Source: Shewanella algae
Lineage (GTDB): Bacteria > Pseudomonadota > Gammaproteobacteria > Enterobacterales > Shewanellaceae
Direction of reading: 5' to 3'
Length of the DNA stretch: 64,000 nt
NCBI RefSeq assembly: GCF_009183365.2
Contig: NZ_CP068230.1
Location: 3,873,001 to 3,937,000 of the forward strand
Part shown: positions 1 to 9,027 of the stretch, in pieces
How positions within the stretch are numbered: position 1 is the stretch's first letter
How the letters are laid out: every line of letters starts with the position of its first letter
Made by a program: the position numbers and the translations under genes
The notes under the pieces: model-generated
The model's database searches: none
Told to the model about the DNA's origin: nothing
What the model saw: only the letters and a program-made list of their open reading frames with translations

Positions 1-762
1 GGGGAATCTTACTCTTCCATTACCCGGGTGGATGGTCGCAGGGCGATTACCGTGACCGCCAACGCCAACAAGGATAAAGTGGAGCCCTCCAAGGTGGTGC
101 AGGAGATCCAGGAGAAGTTTATGCCCGAACTCGAGCGTAAATATCCCCATATTTCCGCCAGTCTCGATGGTGCCAGCCAGGATGAACAGGCCGCCATGGT
201 CGGCTTGCTGCAAGGCTTCTTCTTCGCGATATTTACTATCTATGCCTTGATGGCCATTCCGCTCAAGTCCTACAGCCAGCCGCTGATCATCATGTCGGTG
301 ATCCCCTTCGGTATGATAGGTGCGCTGTTCGGTCACTTTATTCTGGGGCTGTCCATGAGCATTCTCAGTCTCTGCGGCATAGTTGCTCTGGCCGGGGTAG
401 TGGTGAATGATTCATTGATTTTGGTGGACTTCGTCAACCGCGCCCGTGAGCAGGGTCAGTCAGTGGTCAAGGCGGCCATAGATTCGGGGTGTTATCGTTT
501 CCGGGCGATTATCCTCACCTCGCTGACCACTTTTGTCGGCCTGGTGCCCATTATAATGGAGCGCAGCCTGCAGGCACAGATAGTGATCCCCATGGCCACC
601 TCTCTGGCATTCGGTATTTTGTTCTCCACCCTGGTGACCCTGATCTTGGTGCCCATGCTCTATATCATTCTCGATGATCTGAGCCACAAGAGCCGGGCCC
701 TGTACCACTGGTGGTGGCGGCCGAAAGAGGCAGAGGCCCAGTTAAACGAGTCGCAACACTGA
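1..762 (+). CDS. RND efflux transporter permease, C-terminal part (5' end outside window)
   Basis: The frame is open from base 1 and ends at a TGA at 760-762, so the window holds only about 253 C-terminal residues of an inner-membrane drug/proton antiporter of the resistance-nodulation-division superfamily. After a short periplasmic stretch come hydrophobic segments typical of RND TM8-TM12. They include the block GVVVNDSLILVDFVNRAREQ (about residues 131-150 of this fragment) and the downstream RAIILTSLTTFVGLVP, which are conserved in AcrB/MexB-like and related pumps. The cytoplasmic tail is short and ends in a Glu/Gln-rich sequence. Its periplasmic adaptor gene would be expected upstream, outside the window. 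The substrate cannot be inferred from this part. The family call is secure; the subfamily is not. Confidence 0.9.
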   Translation, partial: GESYSSITRVDGRRAITVTANANKDKVEPSKVVQEIQEKFMPELERKYPHISASLDGASQDEQAAMVGLLQGFFFAIFTIYALMAIPLKSYSQPLIIMSVIPFGMIGALFGHFILGLSMSILSLCGIVALAGVVVNDSLILVDFVNRAREQGQSVVKAAIDSGCYRFRAIILTSLTTFVGLVPIIMERSLQAQIVIPMATSLAFGILFSTLVTLILVPMLYIILDDLSHKSRALYHWWWRPKEAEAQLNESQH

Positions 763-772
763 GTAAGTGATT

Positions 773-796
773 GAAGGGAGCCCAAAGGCTCCCTTC
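773..796 (+). terminator. Rho-independent terminator after RND permease
   Basis: A perfect 10-bp stem, GAAGGGAGCC / GGCTCCCTTC with a CAAA loop, starts 11 bases after the stop codon. The 3' side is pyrimidine-rich (CCTTATC) rather than a pure T run. Confidence 0.75.
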
Positions 797-932
797 CCTT
801 ATCAGGCAACAAATTCAACTCTACCGCATCTCGTGTGGCTCCTAAGTGGGTGTTTTCTGATCCTGCTAGCATTTTTCACTGCGGCTCTTGGTTAGACTCC
901 AAGTTATCTCCTGCATGCCTTATTGAGTCGTT

Positions 933-1550
933 ATGAGCAGCAAAGCCCAAAGCCAACCCACACTCGTCTATGACATACGCAACAGCCGCTATCTGAATAT
1001 CACCGGCCGCTGCACCCTGAGATGCCGCTTCTGTCCCAAGCATAACGGCAGCAAGAGCATTCATGAGTATCAACTGGATCTCAAGGTTCGCCCCCGCGGC
1101 AGCGATATCATTCCGCTGCTCGGCGAGGTAACCCGTTTCGATGAATATGTGTTCTGCGGCTATGGTGAACCGACGCTCAATCTCGAAACCTTGCTGGAAG
1201 TGGCCCGCGAAATCAAACACCGCGGTGGTAAGGTCAGGGTCAATACCGATGGCTTGGGTAACCTGTTTCACAGGCGCAACATATTGCCTGAGCTGGCCGA
1301 GTGCGTCGATGCCCTGTCGGTCTCACTCAATGCCGACACTGAATCAGGCTACATTAAACACTGCCGCCCACGTCTGGCTGGTTCCTGGGAGGCGGTCAAC
1401 GCCTTTATTCGCGAAGCTCCCCGTTACATCAAGCAGGTGCAGGTATCGGCACTTGATGGCCTGGAAGGGGTGGATATCGACGCCTGTCGCAAAATAGTGG
1501 AAGACGCCGGCTGTCAATTCAAGCACAGGATCCTGGGACAGCTGGGTTAG
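933..1550 (+). CDS. Small radical SAM protein (TatD-linked rSAM-like)
   Basis: A 205-residue protein with the radical SAM cluster motif CTLRCRFC (CX3CX2C, about residues 28-35), which would bind the [4Fe-4S] cluster that cleaves S-adenosylmethionine. It also has the glycine-rich FCGYGEPTLN segment (about 74-83), which is the usual GGEP-type SAM-binding strand. The compact length and the openings YLNITGRCTLRC and VNTDGLGNLF resemble the TatD-linked radical SAM family, known from genomes where it lies beside or is fused to a TatD nuclease. No tatD is visible in this window. The substrate is unknown. The ATG at 933 has only a weak ribosome-binding site, but the iron-sulfur motif lies close behind, so there is little room for a later start. 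It appears monocistronic, between the RND terminator and the next gene. Confidence 0.82.
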   Translation: MSSKAQSQPTLVYDIRNSRYLNITGRCTLRCRFCPKHNGSKSIHEYQLDLKVRPRGSDIIPLLGEVTRFDEYVFCGYGEPTLNLETLLEVAREIKHRGGKVRVNTDGLGNLFHRRNILPELAECVDALSVSLNADTESGYIKHCRPRLAGSWEAVNAFIREAPRYIKQVQVSALDGLEGVDIDACRKIVEDAGCQFKHRILGQLG

Positions 1551-1729
1551 CAAAGAGGCGGCACCAAGCAGATGGACCTGTAAACCCGCGCAGGCCCCAT
1601 AGGGATGTGTTCGCGCCTTCAGGGGCCACAGTGTTAACTGCCCGATGAGCGGTCGGTAACTGCCGATGCCCACTGGGTTATTTCGTGTTAACATGAGCGC
1701 AATTTTCACTCTGGAGCCAGCACAGTTCC

Positions 1730-3949
1730 ATGTTCAAAAAGAATACCGGACTCAAAGACACACCTCTGCTTATCTCGGCTCAGGGTATTCACTGGTCCCG
1801 GCAGCGCTTGCTGGCCGTTGCCAGTCAGCTTAGCATGCTGGTGATCACTGTGATACTCATTACCAATGTGTTGATCACCTTGGGCGAGCGACGTCTGCAG
1901 GAAGAGTGGGCGGTACAAAGATACAGCGAGCTGCAAACCGTTGGTGCCCTGCTGGCCGATAAAATCTCCTTCCAACAGTTTCGCACCCAGATGTTTGCCA
2001 AGTCAGAATATCTGCGCCAGTACCTGGATAATCCGGGACACAAAGAATATCAACGGCTGATGACGAGCTGGGACAGCCTGAAGCGCAGCACCCCAGAACT
2101 GCTGGATCTGGCGCTGTTTGATGCCGACGGCAAGTTCCGTATCGCCACCAGCAATACCTTCGGCAGCATGTCCATGCCGCCGGCACTCCTGGGTAACAAG
2201 CGCAATCTGGGGGGGCAGGAAATCTATACCTCGGCATTGGAGTTTGCCCCGATTGACGGCCGCCTCGAGCCCTACATTTACCAGTTGGCCTGGCTGGAAA
2301 ATCAGGATCAGAGCGTGCGCGGTTATCTGGTCACCTACAACTCCATGTTGCAGATGCTGCAAGCGATAAAGCCCGCCTTCTCCAGTAATGCATCACCTCT
2401 GCTGCTGTTTGACAATCAGGGCCTGCTTTATGCCGGCGCCTCGGATCTGGACCCTTTGGCCAGGCTGCCTGAAACCATGGGCAGCAGCATAAGACAGAGC
2501 TATCCAGCACTGTGGAGCAAGATGGCCAGAAGTAACTTTGGTCAATTCCACGGAGAAGACGCCACCTTCGTCTATCTCAAGGTACAACTGGCTTCGCAAA
2601 ACGATACCAAGCGCGAATATCTGCTGCTTTCCTATATCCGCAATCACGACATCGCCTCCCGTTTCTTTCAGTGGCGCAACATCCTTTTGGCCTGCGCCGC
2701 CATACTGACCATTCTGGCAACCGCGGTTATCCTGCTGACCCATATGTTCCGCCTCGAACAGCGCGCCAGACAAAACAGTATCGAGTTGGCCCGCGGCCTT
2801 TTCCGCTCCAACCTGGGTTGTGTGCTGGTCAACCCCAGCGGCCGTATCGTCAGCGCCAATGCCACTGCCGCCCGCACTCTGCAACTCGAGCAGGATGAGC
2901 TGCCGGATCGCAGTTTGCAACGGATCCTGCAGCTGGAAGACGAGCTCTATTCTTCGATGAAACAACAGTTGGCGGATGCCGGCGAGTGGCGCGGCGAAGT
3001 GCAGCTCGAATCCCTGGACAATGCCCAGCTTAGATTACATATCCGCCGCTACAACGCCAGCAGTCAAACCTATTTGCTGATCACCTTTGAAGATATCGGC
3101 GAACTGAAACAAGCCCAGCAGGAAGCCTTCCTTAGCAAGCTATTGACCGGCAGCAATGTGGCCACCGCCCTGACCACGCCCTCAGGGCAGTTGCTCAAGG
3201 TCAATGAAGCCTTTGATAAGCTGATGCAACTCAACGGTGATCTCAGCCACAGCCTGGCGGCTTTGCTCGAAAACGATCTTGGCAACCAGTGGCAGAGAAT
3301 TAGCCAGCTGGTAAGCATGCAAGGCCAGTGGCAAGGGCAAATACTCTGCACCCACAGCCACGGCAGTTGCCTGCAGGCCACGCTCAAGGGCTATCTGGAT
3401 GAAGATGGCGAGATTGAATACCTGGTGTGCACCCTGGAGCAGGCAACCCCAAGAGGCAAGATTGAAGCCAGTGGCGATCTGGTGCCACACCGCAGCACCA
3501 TCCTGGTGAACCTCAGGGATCTGGATCGCTACTTCAAGTCCATGTCCGAAGAGGAAAAGCTACAAGCCAGTCTGCTCCTGATGGACATCAGCCCCGAGGG
3601 CATGCTCAGCCATATGAGCGATATCGGCCAGCTGGAGAACCGCCAACACGAAGTGGAGATGCAGCTGCTCAGGGATCTGCCCAACAGCTATCAGATGTCC
3701 CATTGGCAATTGGGTAAGCTGATTATCATACTACCGGAAACCGATGCCAATCAGGCGCATCACTATGCGGTCAAGGCGCTGGCCAACTTAGGCGAAAACG
3801 GCTTGGCAGAAGGGATCAGCATAGGCATAGCCGCCTATCTGCCGGGCCAGAGTCTGGAACAGTTCCTCGGTAATGCCGAAGTGGCGCTGAAACGAGCCAA
3901 GCAGACGGGTGAGCAGAATATCTGCCAGGCCTATACCCGCCAGCTCTGA
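1730..3949 (+). CDS. Membrane sensor protein with PAS-like region and degenerate GGDEF domain
   Basis: A 739-residue protein. One membrane segment lies at about 33-52 and a second at about 317-341, which brackets a periplasmic sensory domain of roughly 260 residues. Two PAS-like modules follow (about 350-460 and 470-570). The C-terminal part matches the GGDEF fold: it ends with GISIGIAAYLPGQSLEQFLG and a helix containing ALKRAKQTGEQN, as diguanylate cyclases do. The active loop is lost, however: where GG(D/E)EF should stand, about residue 658, the sequence is WQLGKLIIILPE. By sequence it should not synthesise c-di-GMP, and it probably works as a receptor or as a partner of another protein. 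The ATG at 1730 follows a modest Shine-Dalgarno stretch. The architecture is clear; the biological signal is unknown. Confidence 0.8.
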   Translation: MFKKNTGLKDTPLLISAQGIHWSRQRLLAVASQLSMLVITVILITNVLITLGERRLQEEWAVQRYSELQTVGALLADKISFQQFRTQMFAKSEYLRQYLDNPGHKEYQRLMTSWDSLKRSTPELLDLALFDADGKFRIATSNTFGSMSMPPALLGNKRNLGGQEIYTSALEFAPIDGRLEPYIYQLAWLENQDQSVRGYLVTYNSMLQMLQAIKPAFSSNASPLLLFDNQGLLYAGASDLDPLARLPETMGSSIRQSYPALWSKMARSNFGQFHGEDATFVYLKVQLASQNDTKREYLLLSYIRNHDIASRFFQWRNILLACAAILTILATAVILLTHMFRLEQRARQNSIELARGLFRSNLGCVLVNPSGRIVSANATAARTLQLEQDELPDRSLQRILQLEDELYSSMKQQLADAGEWRGEVQLESLDNAQLRLHIRRYNASSQTYLLITFEDIGELKQAQQEAFLSKLLTGSNVATALTTPSGQLLKVNEAFDKLMQLNGDLSHSLAALLENDLGNQWQRISQLVSMQGQWQGQILCTHSHGSCLQATLKGYLDEDGEIEYLVCTLEQATPRGKIEASGDLVPHRSTILVNLRDLDRYFKSMSEEEKLQASLLLMDISPEGMLSHMSDIGQLENRQHEVEMQLLRDLPNSYQMSHWQLGKLIIILPETDANQAHHYAVKALANLGENGLAEGISIGIAAYLPGQSLEQFLGNAEVALKRAKQTGEQNICQAYTRQL

Positions 3950-3950
3950 G

Positions 3951-4415
3951 ATGCAGCAGCCTTTGATACTGGAGTCAATCGGCGCTGTTTTTCATGGCGC
4001 GGGCCGTCGCATTCTACTTCAGTGACAGTTGATTTAGCTGGCCACGTCGGCTCTGCCGCTGACTTTGGGCTCTGTCTTGCTGGCCTTGATGTGTCTCTAT
4101 GGCCTAAGGCCAAGAACGATTTCCCTCAGCATCCATCAGCATGGCATCAGCTACCGCTCTTTGCTGCGGACACTGGAGCTGGACTGGCAGGATATCAGCG
4201 AATTTCATCTGTTTAATATTCAGCGAAACCCGCTAATTGGTTACTACTCAGATAGTTACCTGGCAAGGCTGGCACAGCGCAGCCCGCTCAGGGCCAAAGC
4301 CCGCCGGGTACTGCAATCTTTGCCCGCTAACCTTGAACACCAGACCGCCTAGGTGTGTGAGCTGTTGGATCAGGCGCGCCTTCAGGCGCTGCAACTCTCA
4401 ATCCCCCAGCACTAG
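3951..4415 (+). pseudogene. Decayed small membrane protein gene (three in-frame stops)
   Basis: One reading frame runs from ATG 3951, one base after the preceding stop codon, to TAG 4415. It is interrupted by TGA at 4023, TAG at 4035 and TAG at 4350. The open middle part (4038-4352; possible TTG start at 4065) encodes a hydrophobic segment followed by alternating strand-like sequence (PRTISLSIHQHGISYRS... then LELDWQDISEF) that resembles small bacterial PH-like membrane proteins. After the last stop the frame continues with a plausible helix (CELLDQARLQALQLSIPQH). I read this as a gene losing function. The alternative is a short intact gene from 4065 or 4089 to 4352 with non-coding flanks. 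No family was recognised with confidence. Confidence 0.45.
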
Positions 4416-4416
4416 C

Positions 4417-4446
4417 TAAAAAAATCCCCGCAACTTGGCGGGGATT
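4417..4446 (-). terminator. Rho-independent terminator of S46 peptidase gene
   Basis: Read on the minus strand, a 9-bp stem (AATCCCCGC / GCGGGGATT, 6-base loop) is followed by a run of seven T, about 20 bases after the stop codon at 4464. Confidence 0.85.
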
Positions 4447-4463
4447 GTTGTTGATGGCGAAGC

Positions 4464-6620
4464 TTACTTAACGATTTCCATCTCTTGCAGCAGGTTGTCT
4501 GCATTATCCAGATATTTCATCACCCACAGCATGTAACGGCTGTCCACCTGAATGGAGCGGTTGATATTATCGTCGTAGTTCCAGTCACCTATGATGCTCT
4601 CATAAACACCGTCAAACAGCAGTCCCACCAGCTCGGCGCGGCCGTTGAGGGTTGGCGAGCCTGAGTTACCGCCTGTGGTATCCAGAGTTGAGAGGAAGTT
4701 GACCGGTACCGAGTCAATATCCTTGAAGTAGAAGTCACCGTATTGCTTGGCCTTGATAAGCTCCAGCTCTTTCTTGGGAGCATCGAAAGGCTCAACCCCT
4801 GTGTCTTTCTGCACTATGCCTTCCAGACGAGTGAAAGGTACGGCGTAGAGACCATCTTTGGGCGAGTAGCCCTTCACATGGCCCACTGTCACCCGCAAGC
4901 TGGAGTTGGCATCGGCATACACAGGTTTACCTTGCTCACGGTTGTAGGCAATGATGGCTTCCATGTACTGAGGACGCACCTTCATCAGCTCACCGGCCAA
5001 CTCTTTCTTCTTCTGCTCCAGCTGCATACCTGTGTCATAGAAGGCCACGGCAAACTGGATCATAGGATCTTTCGAGGCCTTGAAATCGGCAACCGACTTG
5101 TCCATCCAGGCCAGACGCACATCTTTGTTATCCAGCTTGGTATTCTTGTACATCTTGTCCAGAGTCTTCTTCAGCTTGGCCTCATCGAGCTTGTTGCCTA
5201 TGCCGAAGTACTTGTCCAGCGTCGGCAGCCGCTCAGACTTGGGCAGCGCCGCATAACGCTTGAGCATCTCAAACACCAGCGCCTTGTCGACACTGGCGGC
5301 ATAACGGCGATCGATACGCTCCATACCGGCCTTGAAGCGGATCATGTCACGCTCCTGGAAACCCGGCTCGCGTTCCATGTCCGGCAATGCCTTTTCATTG
5401 GCCAGACGGTAGAGTTCGCGGGCCGTTGGCAACATAGTGGTATACCCCAGATAGCCCAGGATAATGTCACGCTGCTGATCCGCCTGGCTTTCGGCTACCA
5501 GCTTGTCCAGCTGTGCCAACACCTCGCCATACTGGGCCTTGCGGCTGCTGTCGGCATCGATCCAGCTCTTGAGCTTGGCTTCCAGGGCACGCTTGTCTTC
5601 CAGCATGGTCGACTTACCATAGAACTCGATCATCGAGGTGAAGTTCTTGGCATAGTTGGCCAGACCGGCGATCAGGCTCTCGTACTTGATGCGCTCGTCA
5701 CTGCCTTCCGGGGCCGTCTCTTTAATGATCTCGATAAAGCGCTCACGCAGCTCCTTGCCTTGTGGGTAAGACCACTCAAACTGGTTTTCCACTTCATTGC
5801 CGGTGCGGTATCTGTTGGTGCGGCCCGGGTAACCGGCCACCATCACAAAGTCCCCTTCCTTGACCCCTTTGGCCGACACCTTGAGGAAGCTCTTCGGCTC
5901 GTAAGGTACGTTATCCTTGGAGAAATCGGCCGGCTTGCCATTTTTGTTGACATAGGCGCGGTAGAAGGAGAAATCGCCTGTGTGGCGCGGCCACATCCAG
6001 TTGTCGACATCACCGCCGTACTTACCCACGCTGGCCGCCGGGTTATACACCAGGCGAACATCACGGATTTCCAACTGCTTTACCAGATAGTACTCGAGAC
6101 CACCGTGGAAGCTGTAAACCTGACAGCGATAGCCATCTTCTTTTTCACACTGGGCCACCAGTGACTTCTCGGCCGCCTCGACGCCCTTGTAGAAAGCGTC
6201 GCCCTGCTTGTTGTCCAGGCCTTGCTTGACCTTGTCGGTCACATTGGTGACCTCTTCGGTGACATATACCCGCGAGCCCGGAGTTGCCGGCAATTCTTCG
6301 GCAAAGTTTTTCGCCAGGAAGCCATCACGCAGCAGATTCTTCTCCGGGGTGGAGTTGTACTGGATGGAACCGTAGGCACAGTGATGGTTGGTTACCACCA
6401 GGCCCTTGGGCGAAACGAAAGACGCGGTGCAGCCGCCCAGGCTTATCACGGCGTTCATCGGGAATTCGGTCAGCTTGGAGATAGACTTGGCGTCTATTTC
6501 CAGTCCTTTGGCCTTGAGTTCATCGGCCATGGCCGGCAATTGGTAGGGCTGCCACATGCCCTCATCGGCCTGAGCACCAAAACTGGTGGCTATGGCCGTT
6601 GCAAGTAACCATTTTTTCAT
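4464..6620 (-). CDS. S46 family dipeptidyl-peptidase (DPP7/DPP11 type)
   Basis: A 718-residue secreted serine peptidase that removes dipeptides from the N-terminus of peptides in the periplasm. I start it at MKKWLLATAI (6620), which gives a standard signal peptide ending near AQA-DEGMW. The frame extends 28 codons further upstream, but that extension would bury the signal. Family S46 marks are present: catalytic His in TNHHCAYGS (about residue 80), the DVDNWMWPRHTGD block holding the catalytic Asp (about 204-217), and the nucleophile in GGNSGSPT (Ser about 653). The specificity segment reads GLLFDGVYE. Gly at this place is the DPP7-like state for hydrophobic P1 residues, whereas Arg marks Asp/Glu-specific DPP11. 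Length fits the family. It is transcribed alone, with its own terminator, and suits an organism that feeds on peptides. Confidence 0.93.
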   Translation of the reverse strand: MKKWLLATAIATSFGAQADEGMWQPYQLPAMADELKAKGLEIDAKSISKLTEFPMNAVISLGGCTASFVSPKGLVVTNHHCAYGSIQYNSTPEKNLLRDGFLAKNFAEELPATPGSRVYVTEEVTNVTDKVKQGLDNKQGDAFYKGVEAAEKSLVAQCEKEDGYRCQVYSFHGGLEYYLVKQLEIRDVRLVYNPAASVGKYGGDVDNWMWPRHTGDFSFYRAYVNKNGKPADFSKDNVPYEPKSFLKVSAKGVKEGDFVMVAGYPGRTNRYRTGNEVENQFEWSYPQGKELRERFIEIIKETAPEGSDERIKYESLIAGLANYAKNFTSMIEFYGKSTMLEDKRALEAKLKSWIDADSSRKAQYGEVLAQLDKLVAESQADQQRDIILGYLGYTTMLPTARELYRLANEKALPDMEREPGFQERDMIRFKAGMERIDRRYAASVDKALVFEMLKRYAALPKSERLPTLDKYFGIGNKLDEAKLKKTLDKMYKNTKLDNKDVRLAWMDKSVADFKASKDPMIQFAVAFYDTGMQLEQKKKELAGELMKVRPQYMEAIIAYNREQGKPVYADANSSLRVTVGHVKGYSPKDGLYAVPFTRLEGIVQKDTGVEPFDAPKKELELIKAKQYGDFYFKDIDSVPVNFLSTLDTTGGNSGSPTLNGRAELVGLLFDGVYESIIGDWNYDDNINRSIQVDSRYMLWVMKYLDNADNLLQEMEIVK

Positions 6621-6671
6621 TCTAGTAAGTCCATTCGCTGGTATCAGTTCAATTTGTTGTTTTTGTGCAAC

Positions 6672-6696
6672 AAAAAAGCCGGGCACAAGTCCCGAC
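6672..6696 (-). terminator. Terminator after aromatic amino acid permease gene
   Basis: On the minus strand, GTCGGG / CCCGGC (one G-T pair, 7-base loop) is followed by TTTTTTG. It separates the permease gene from the S46 peptidase gene downstream. Confidence 0.75.
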
Positions 6697-6756
6697 TTTA
6701 ACACAGACTACCAAGCGGCTACAGACTCGGAAAAATTCCCTTACAAAGGGCTTGTC

Positions 6757-7950
6757 TTAGGCCCCCAGCGTCGCATACAGCTGGGCAGCTATAATGCCTA
6801 TCCCCAAGAGGGCCATCAATGCCATCGCCGGCTTGCCACCGGCAACTTTATAGCCTTCCGGCGACTCACGCCGCTGTTTCAGCGCTATGGCTATCGGCAG
6901 GAAGATGATGATCACCACTAAAGGCACGGCGGCAAAACCCAGCAGCGCTGAAAAACCTTCCGGCAGATACAGGGCGCAGGCCAGCGGCGGAATAAAGGTC
7001 AGCAACCAGGTCTGCAAGCGGCCGACAAAGTTACTCTTGGCACGGATAAGCTCGGCGCTGAAATCAAACAGGCTCAGGGTCACTCCAAGAAACGAGGTGA
7101 TCAACGCCAAGTCGGCAAACAGCCCAATGCACTTGCTCACCAAAGGCTGCTCGCTGATGGCCTGTAAGGCACTGATGAGTTTTGACAGTGAACCGCCAAA
7201 GCCGTGAATGGTATCGCCGCCAACGGTACCCAGGGTTACCAACAGCCAAAGCAGATAGCAGGCCAGCGGAATGCCGGAGCCTATCAGCAGCACCTTGCGC
7301 AGGGAAACCGTGTCACCATCGAGATAGCGCACCAGAGTGGCAATACAGACATGGAAACCAAAAGAGGTAAATACCACAGGCACGGCGGCCAGCCACACAT
7401 TGGCATAGGAATCGGTCGGCGCCTGCTCCAGTAAGGTATTCATATTCACCTCAGGCAGCAGAAACAGTACCACCAGCACCAGCATGACTATCATGGCAGA
7501 AAACAGCCCGCGGGAGAGCTTATCGACCCAACCGACTCCCAAGGCGGCAAAACTGCCCAGAGCCAGGGTAAACAAGAGTACCGCGTCCTGGCCATCCAGG
7601 GTCATATCGAACCAGGCCTTGGCCTTGAGCACCAGGAGATCGGCGCCACCGGTCAGATAGGCGGCGGTCAGGGCAAACAGCAGGCTGAGAAAAGCGGCGC
7701 TTTGAATCAGTTGCCCCGTCTTACCCAAGGCTTTACCTGTGATGGCATGCAGGTTATCCCCCACGCCGGAGCGCAGATTGACTTCCAACATCAACAGTGA
7801 GGTGTAGGCGGAAATGCCCCAAATGACCAACATCAATAACAGTGCCGGCAGTAAGCCCATGGCAGCCGTTGCCAGTGGCAAGGCCAACATACCGGCGCCA
7901 ATCGCAGTACCCGCGACTATGGCTATAGAGCCCAATATTTTTAAGTTCAC
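6757..7950 (-). CDS. tyrP: Aromatic amino acid permease, HAAAP family (TyrP-like)
   Basis: A 397-residue inner-membrane protein with about eleven hydrophobic segments. The N-terminus (ILGSIAIVAGTAIGAGMLALPLA) is the signature of the hydroxy/aromatic amino acid permease family (TyrP, Mtr, TnaB), which imports tyrosine or tryptophan with protons. The rest also follows the family, including the WGISAYTSLLMLEVN stretch and TSFGFHVCIATLVRYL in the middle. Tyrosine specificity is inferred only from overall resemblance to TyrP. The start is GTG at 7950 (minus strand), preceded by AGGACG about nine bases upstream. No convincing TyrR box (TGTAAA-N6-TTTACA) was found upstream. It has its own terminator. 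Confidence 0.88.
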   Translation of the reverse strand: MNLKILGSIAIVAGTAIGAGMLALPLATAAMGLLPALLLMLVIWGISAYTSLLMLEVNLRSGVGDNLHAITGKALGKTGQLIQSAAFLSLLFALTAAYLTGGADLLVLKAKAWFDMTLDGQDAVLLFTLALGSFAALGVGWVDKLSRGLFSAMIVMLVLVVLFLLPEVNMNTLLEQAPTDSYANVWLAAVPVVFTSFGFHVCIATLVRYLDGDTVSLRKVLLIGSGIPLACYLLWLLVTLGTVGGDTIHGFGGSLSKLISALQAISEQPLVSKCIGLFADLALITSFLGVTLSLFDFSAELIRAKSNFVGRLQTWLLTFIPPLACALYLPEGFSALLGFAAVPLVVIIIFLPIAIALKQRRESPEGYKVAGGKPAMALMALLGIGIIAAQLYATLGA

Positions 7951-8374
7951 TAAAATTCGTCCTGTTCTTTTGTCTTATTATCTTTAAGGTCAGATTTAAC
8001 TCATGGGAAAGGCGAATTGTCAGCGCAGCTGGCAAGCTGTAACGTCTTGGCCGCAGATGAAATTCCGCCTTACGGAGTTTCATTGGCCCCAACAGCTCAG
8101 CAAACAGAAGAGGTATGCCACCAAGCCACTGGGGCTAACTAAATCGTGGACAGCGGAATTTGGGACTGCAGAGATGCAAACTCAACACGGAGGCTCTTTC
8201 TCAAAAAATTGACTTAACCGGGACATTAACAGAGCCACAGCCCTTGGGCAAGCAGGGAAGCGCGACTATCGGCCCTGAGGCGAAAAGCAGGCCGGTTCCT
8301 GCTCAGCGAACAGCTTGATAACCCGGCATTGCAGGCTCTGGAAACAAGAGCAGATGCCGGGCCGGGGCTAAAGT
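7951..8374. other. Intergenic region upstream of tyrP-like gene
   Basis: 424 bases between the permease start and the end of the next minus-strand gene. It should contain the permease promoter. A short open frame at 8003-8212 on the plus strand has no good ribosome-binding site and no recognisable protein features. I see no repeat or RNA element here. Confidence 0.5.
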
Positions 8375-8836
8375 TTACCTGTAGTTTTGATACTTGTCGT
8401 TCAGCGGAATCGTTTGCGGGTTGAAGCGGCAAAACTCCACCAGGTTATCGGTCAACCTATCATACAACTCATCATCCACACATGGCAGGAGGTGTGCGTC
8501 ACTCCTGTCTTTGAGCTCAGTGGGAAAGATAAAGTGTTCCAACCTGGATAAATCTCTTTCGATAGAGATTCTGGTAGTTTCAGAAAAGGACTTTTCCGAG
8601 AGCAAGGTATCCTTAAGAAAAGACACCAGTTTTTGAAAACCTTGATCCCAGTTAAAATTCCCGTTTGCCTGGGCTTCGTGGGCCAACTTCTCAATCGCCC
8701 GGAGAATTTCGCCCTGAACTGTCTCCGATTGCCCCGAATCGGGAACCAGATTTTCCCAGATCCATTGCGCCGTATTCTCTCCCTGAGGGATCCTGGTTAT
8801 TTTTCTTTCCATGCGACCTTCCATATTGCTTTCCAT
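8375..8836 (-). CDS. Conserved-looking hypothetical protein
   Basis: A soluble protein of up to 153 residues with no signal peptide or membrane segment, predicted mostly helical and acidic. It carries ITRIPQGENTAQWIWENLVP near the N-terminus and LDRLTDNL-like helical sequence near the C-terminus. Codon use matches the neighbours. Three in-frame ATG codons lie within 25 bases (8836, 8824, 8812); the third has the best Shine-Dalgarno (GGAAGG, four bases upstream), so the true protein may start at MERKITRIPQ. I do not recognise the family. It is separated by about 190 bases from the symporter gene upstream, so a shared transcript is possible but unproven. Confidence 0.65.
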   Translation of the reverse strand: MESNMEGRMERKITRIPQGENTAQWIWENLVPDSGQSETVQGEILRAIEKLAHEAQANGNFNWDQGFQKLVSFLKDTLLSEKSFSETTRISIERDLSRLEHFIFPTELKDRSDAHLLPCVDDELYDRLTDNLVEFCRFNPQTIPLNDKYQNYR

Positions 8837-9027
8837 ATCCGCAATCCAGTGAAATACCCTAGCAGCCTAGCATTTTTGTACTGAGGTTTGACAATGATTC
8901 TACGCCCAATAGGTTCACACTTACCCGGATTTAAAAATTTCAATAAAATTCAATGCGATACCAAACTTATTCAGGTATCACAGTGGATCCTAACCGAGTC
9001 AATCACGCCTCAAGTATCCTGTTTGAA

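Noticed and set aside
4743..6164. A 473-codon open frame opposite the S46 peptidase gene
   Set aside because: The peptidase frame has signal peptide and catalytic residues. The opposite frame is an antisense shadow without a coherent domain.
8003..8212. A 69-codon open frame upstream of the permease gene
   Set aside because: No ribosome-binding site, no motif, and it overlaps the expected promoter of the divergent permease gene.
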